Positions 14,298 to 17,746 of a stretch of DNA of 17,746 nucleotides are shown piece by piece. This stretch comes from Legionella qingyii. Lineage in GTDB: Bacteria; Pseudomonadota; Gammaproteobacteria; Legionellales; Legionellaceae. The stretch spans positions 1 through 17,746 of the forward strand of contig NZ_QHJG01000053.1 in NCBI RefSeq assembly GCF_003184185.1. The letters run 5' to 3'. Numbering within the stretch: position 1 is the first letter of the stretch; every line of letters begins with the position of its first letter. The translations under genes and the position numbers were made by a program. The notes beneath the pieces were generated by a model. The model did no database searches. It was not told the DNA's origin and saw nothing but the letters and a program-made list of their open reading frames with translations.

Positions 14298-14972
14298 ATG
14301 AAAAAATTACTATTATTGAGCATTCTTTGTGTTTCCAATGTTGTAATCTCTGCAGATATAAAAGTTTATAAACCTGATACTGCTTGGTTCACATCCAAAC
14401 AATCCTCAATGCTGTCCATAGCAAATAATCTATTACTTCGGCATTACAATAAAAAAATAAATGACAAAGAATTTGTTAGTGAGTTGCTCAAATGTTCTTT
14501 GAAAAACAATTTTTGGTGCTCAGGAAGACTTGGTGATTGGCTTTTAGAAAAAAAAGAATATTCTGATGCATTTTACTTACTTACTCAGGCAAATGATAAC
14601 TTACACGACTCATTTAGTTTTTCTCTTGGCAAAATGTATCTTGAAGGTATTGGTGTTCTTCAAAATGAGGAAGAGGCTCTTCTCTATTTTAAAAAAGCGG
14701 CAAAAGCAGAAGTAGATCTAACAGGAGTCCGCAAATATGCTGCCTACAATATAGGAGTAATTTATACTCAAAAAGAACTAGGAAAGAAAAATAATAACAT
14801 TGCGAACATAACTAAAGCTTATGCTTGGTTTAAGGTATCAAAAGCTTTGGGATATGATGCTGAAATAAAAGTTAATGAGGTTTTAAAAGAGTATCTTGCT
14901 TCACGTAAAGGCTTACTTAAAGCCGATAAACTAGCTACTCAAATCTGCTCCACAATACCTAATTGTCAATAA
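14298..14972 (+). CDS. Exported Sel1-repeat (TPR-like) protein
   Basis: The 224-residue product has a Sec signal peptide (MKKLLLLSILCVSNVVISA, cleavage about 19/20). At least two Sel1-like helical repeats follow: residues 105-137 (FSLGKMYLEGIGVLQNEEEALLYFKKAA) and 148-187 (AAYNIGVIYTQ...KAYAWFKVSKALG), and a weaker one at 70-100 (LGDWLLEKKEYSDAFYLLTQA). Four or more cysteines suggest disulfides in the periplasm or outside the cell. GGGG lies 7-10 nt before the ATG. Sel1 proteins are scaffolds for protein-protein contacts; in Legionella some promote host entry, but nothing here identifies such a role. It is separate from the defence genes. Confidence 0.8.
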   Translation: MKKLLLLSILCVSNVVISADIKVYKPDTAWFTSKQSSMLSIANNLLLRHYNKKINDKEFVSELLKCSLKNNFWCSGRLGDWLLEKKEYSDAFYLLTQANDNLHDSFSFSLGKMYLEGIGVLQNEEEALLYFKKAAKAEVDLTGVRKYAAYNIGVIYTQKELGKKNNNIANITKAYAWFKVSKALGYDAEIKVNEVLKEYLASRKGLLKADKLATQICSTIPNCQ

Positions 14973-15100
14973 CTATAGAGAATAAGATAAATATTATGCT
15001 ACTATGATAATTAAAATTCTAATTTCACTTGTAATGCGCATAATGTGAAAATAATGCCATTATTGAGATTTATAAATTCTATTCTGTAAAAGGAGTTTAC

Positions 15101-15358
15101 ATGAGAGCATTTGACCCATCCGATATAAAGACAAAAAAAGAAATAGAAAATATTCAAAACCGACTGAATACAATAATTGCATTGGCAAAAGAAAAGGAAA
15201 AAACCAGCCAATTATTTGAAGCTAAACAATTGTACACTGAGGCCCAACACCTATCTTTCCACGCAGGAGAAGGACTCAGAGTCAAAATTATTAACGAAGA
15301 AGCAGATATAAAAACTTGGCATTGGATTAATAAAAAGATTGAAACATTGCACAAATAA
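15101..15358 (+). CDS. Small charged helical protein, unknown function
   Basis: The 85-residue frame has a textbook ribosome binding site (AAAAGGAG, 6 nt before the ATG), supporting a real gene. It is rich in Lys/Glu and almost entirely helical (KTKKEIENIQNRLNTIIALA, then TSQLFEAKQLYTEAQHLSFHA). The second part resembles one TPR-like helical hairpin (EAKQLYTEAQHL). There is no signal peptide and no membrane segment. I do not recognise a family. It lies 128 bp behind the Sel1 gene on the same strand. Confidence 0.6.
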   Translation: MRAFDPSDIKTKKEIENIQNRLNTIIALAKEKEKTSQLFEAKQLYTEAQHLSFHAGEGLRVKIINEEADIKTWHWINKKIETLHK

Positions 15359-15384
15359 TCAATTTAAAATGCCACAACATGCCC

Positions 15385-15405
15385 AGGGTGAATACAATTC
15401 ACCCT
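15385..15405 (+). terminator. Hairpin after the small helical gene
   Basis: AGGGTGAA (15385-15392) pairs perfectly with TTCACCCT (15398-15405) around TACAA, 27 bp past the stop at 15358. It lacks a T-run (ACGCATATT follows), so it is either a weak terminator or a dispersed REP-like palindrome; flanking GC...GC continues the symmetry loosely. Confidence 0.4.
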
Positions 15406-15617
15406 ACGCATATTAATTTAAGTCAATAATTGGGTCAAGGCTCCACCTACTTGGTCGCGAATCTCCCACTCTTGAATTTGCTGTAAACAATTCAGAAAAT
15501 ACAACTAGTAGTTTAACTAAAACTCCACTATAACGTGTTTGCCTGCCTCACCAACATTAAATATAAAATATCCTTCAGATCTATTAAGCGGGATAGAGTT
15601 ATTCAAATAATTATAGG

Positions 15618-16094
15618 TTAAGTAGCGTACTCTACTGTACAGTATTGAATGGTCACTGAATCAGTATCATCCATATTCTCAAACCAAATTTTTGATGAAT
15701 AGGTATTATCTTTATAGATATTAAAATGTTTTACTTCATATAAATTATCTAATTGATCAAATTTACCTTGATTTTCAAAAATACCATGTCCATTTAATGC
15801 TATTAGTACAGGAGTAGAACCATAAAGATTGTATGTCATTTTAAGTACAACAGGATAAGTTTTCCAATAAGATTGATTTTCTATATGACAGGTAAGATTG
15901 AAAACGGCTAAGTTATTATTAATTCTAACATTTTTAGCATCAATAAATAATTCGAATTTCTGACCAGGTCCAACCACCCCACCGGCCACATAAAACGGAC
16001 CAGAACTAGTAGCAGAATATGAACTAGAAGCGGAACAAGTAGATTGAATAACCGCATATAATAGAAAAAACAAAAGGTTTCTGAATTGGAACAT
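15618..16094 (-). CDS. Small exported protein of unknown function
   Basis: The 158-residue product starts with a hydrophobic signal peptide (FRNLLFFLLYAVIQSTCSA) followed by a Ser/Gly-rich segment and a predicted beta-rich domain. Two cysteines in the mature part (FNLTCHIEN and IQYCTVEY) are placed to form a disulfide bond joining distant strands, as in secreted immunoglobulin-like or jelly-roll folds. Cys20 lies in QSTC, not a good lipobox, so a soluble periplasmic or secreted protein is more likely. I do not recognise the family. It converges on the small helical gene. Confidence 0.6.
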   Translation of the reverse strand: MFQFRNLLFFLLYAVIQSTCSASSSYSATSSGPFYVAGGVVGPGQKFELFIDAKNVRINNNLAVFNLTCHIENQSYWKTYPVVLKMTYNLYGSTPVLIALNGHGIFENQGKFDQLDNLYEVKHFNIYKDNTYSSKIWFENMDDTDSVTIQYCTVEYAT

Positions 16095-16506
16095 AAAAAT
16101 CTCATATTATAATTGCATCAAATACAAAAGTACGCTGTTAATGACTCAAGGTGATGCGGAATCTCAAATAATTAAACATACTATTCAAATGGCAACCATT
16201 TGTCAATAAATTAACCAACACACATGTACTACTAACACCGCAATTCAGAGAATAAATAACAAGAGCAAGCCTGTATTACAATTTCGTCTAGTACATGCTA
16301 TCCACCCCTACTAGTAAATTCCATTGTATCGGAAAAGAAACCATGGACTTGGGATTAACTTTTGTTAATTTCTACTTGTGTATTTCAACGTTATCCTTCT
16401 ATATTTAACTTACACATCATTGAATAAGGATAAATTTGGAGAAAGCTGCATAATCCATTTTTATTACACCCAATAAACTAATTATATAAAAATATGAGTT
16501 CAGATT
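16095..16506. other. Intergenic region between divergent genes
   Basis: No gene is seen. It should hold the promoters of the exported protein (minus) and of the unknown gene at 16507 (plus). The only notable structure is a perfect hairpin CAAATGG-CAA-CCATTTG (16186-16202). A minus-strand frame at 16417-16671 overlaps the start of the plus-strand gene and is probably incidental. Confidence 0.4.
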
Positions 16507-17746
16507 ATGGATGACGATTTCGTTAAACTTACGCAAAGTGCTCAATTTTATAAACCCAAAGATGTAAATATCTTCAATAACACAACTATTAAAGAAATTT
16601 TGGATGTTGCAACTGAAAATAAAAAGGAAAATACAAATTACATAGTCGATGAGTTTAGAATAAATAAGCAAACAGCTGGGATAACTTATACCTACTCTGC
16701 AAAAATATTTTTAACTGAAAAACCTGTTTATTTTCTGGAGGAAAGTGAATACAAAGATCAAATTTATGCTTTCATTATCTTAATTGAAATTAATAATTTC
16801 CTAGTTATTCTCAAAAAAAGCGTCTCCTCAATAAAAGATACATTAAAAAGATATTTTATTAACATTGATTACCTAAATTTAGCTGGAATGATAACTAAAT
16901 CAGCTCACTTTCAAAAACTTTCAGTTAGGAATATAACAGTTTCAAATAAAGCATTACGAGCTAGAAGTTATGAGGCTTATGATCTTGTAGGATTATTCTC
17001 ATCTCATGCAGCAGGTCGCTCCGTACCTTACTATTTCAAAGTAAAAGACAAGGGTTCTCTTAAATCAATAACAACTAACTCTAATAGAGTTACAGAATAC
17101 TCACCAAGAAAAGGACTTGATCAAATTGTATTTTGGATAAATGAGCAAATCAAATCCATGAAAAGGAGTAACACTCATGAATTTCTAAAAGTATTTGCAA
17201 AACCAGTCGACCTAAAAAAAGTACTATTAAAAACAAAACCATCTGGAATTCTTATTGAATCCTCTCGATTATTTGAAATGCTCGAGGAAGATTGCATTGA
17301 AATTTTTTATACAAGCAAACACACTAATAAAAGAAGTAGGATCACTGAAAGGTTAAAATCAAAACTAATAAACTGGTTATCTAAAGTTTACGATATAGAA
17401 GACCTAGTGATACAAGGAATTAGATCGTCTAAGTTAACAATAAACGAAAATTCGTTAACTTTTAATTCTTTTCCATTCCATAGATTTACTATTGAGATCG
17501 ACGGAAAAATAATTACGCTGCAGCGGTATATAATAAGAAAAGAATTGTATAGTATTTGTTTTGAAGATCCAAAATACATATATTTTATGAATAGTTGTTT
17601 TGAAGATGTATGCGGTGTCTCAGAAATAGATAGTATCCTTGATATATTCCATCCCATAGACAGACTTACTAATGTTACGAGTGAAATGTGTATTCCGGAG
17701 CGAAATGATCACCAATTCCGGCCGCATTTGATCGCAGATTCCGGAA
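16507..17746 (+). pseudogene. Unrecognised large protein, interrupted by the right IS end
   Basis: An open frame from ATG at 16507 runs to the edge without a stop: about 394 native codons, then 18 contributed by the IS. I cannot assign a family. It is soluble, without signal peptide or membrane segment. Residues 150-260 hold a conserved-looking block (YDLVGLFSSHAAGRSVPYY, then SPRKGLDQIVFWINEQIKS and FLKVFAKPVDL), and residues 350-385 a second (LYSICFEDPKYIYFMN, CFEDVCGVSEIDSILDIF). Only a weak GAG precedes the ATG. Size, AT-rich composition and position in a defence island suggest an accessory or defence gene whose partners lay to the right, but this is inference. The insertion probably inactivated it. 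Confidence 0.65.
17691..17746 (+). mobile_element. Terminal part of an IS21-like insertion sequence (right edge)
   Basis: The last 56 nt begin TATTCCGGAG and then hold TGATCACCAATTCCGG and TTTGATCGCAGATTCCGG. They share the 10-bp tip and the repeated ATTCCGG/TGATC blocks with the minus strand of 1-56 but differ inside, as expected for the two opposite ends of one element. The element extends to the right. It interrupts the gene at 16507. Flanking bases (GTG here, GCG at the other side) do not form a target duplication with the left edge. Confidence 0.65.

Noticed and set aside
15011..15354. Minus-strand frames of 66 codons
   Set aside because: Antisense to the small helical gene that has a strong ribosome binding site.
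17388..17657. 89-codon minus-strand frame
   Set aside because: Lies antisense inside the long open frame starting at 16507 and shows no independent support.

Overview
The window is AT-rich, tightly packed chromosomal or plasmid accessory DNA. It most likely comes from a gammaproteobacterium, perhaps a member of Legionellales. That placement is inference from base composition, gene families and the coiled-coil, Sel1-repeat and small exported proteins; no ribosomal or core gene is present to settle it. Both edges carry a matching 56-nt piece of what looks like IS21-family insertion sequence ends (1-56 and 17691-17746). The IS ends interrupt a gene on each side, so the 17.6 kb segment is probably bracketed by two copies of the same IS. 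The equal lengths also fit an assembly contig that stopped in a repeat.

Layout from left to right. (1) 57-1885, minus: a large coiled-coil protein of unknown function, cut off by the IS. (2) 1886-2487: intergenic DNA with a decayed tRNA-Thr(CGU) 3' part (2269-2345) and three 11-bp-spaced TGCGACACA repeats beside a complete P4-type tyrosine integrase (2488-3735), the classic left end of a tRNA-targeting genomic island. (3) 3750-6080, toxin-antitoxin zone: PrlF-YhaV pair (3808-4661) behind a palindromic operator, an array of diverged palindromic hairpins (4767-5001), an orphan winged-helix regulator (5006-5374), and a DinJ/RelB antitoxin (5762-6016) whose YafQ-type toxin partner survives only as N- and C-terminal scraps (5658-5769).

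(4) 6093-9978, minus: a two-gene operon encoding an OLD-family ATPase/TOPRIM nuclease and a UvrD/Rep-like helicase with an 8-nt gene overlap. This is the architecture of the Gabija anti-phage system (GajA-GajB), here with both proteins larger than the best-studied example. (5) 9996-14297: a second mobile-element module. It has a highly structured non-coding stretch (9996-10504), an Integrase_1-type recombinase that has lost most of its catalytic residues (10571-11380), a DUF927 ATPase (11501-13252) and an AlpA/HTH_17-type DNA-binding protein (13328-13600). Clusters of 9-bp-spaced GGGACA/TGTCCC repeats lie on both sides of the DUF927-HTH pair in opposite orientation and could be a replication origin or operator system.

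(6) 14298-16094: an exported Sel1-repeat protein, a small charged helical protein and a small exported protein on the opposite strand. (7) 16507-right edge, plus: a protein of at least 394 residues that I do not recognise, interrupted by the right IS end. Taken together the window reads as a layered defence/mobile island: an integrase-tRNA boundary, intact and decaying toxin-antitoxin loci, a Gabija-like operon, a DUF927 replication-type module and IS-broken genes at both edges.
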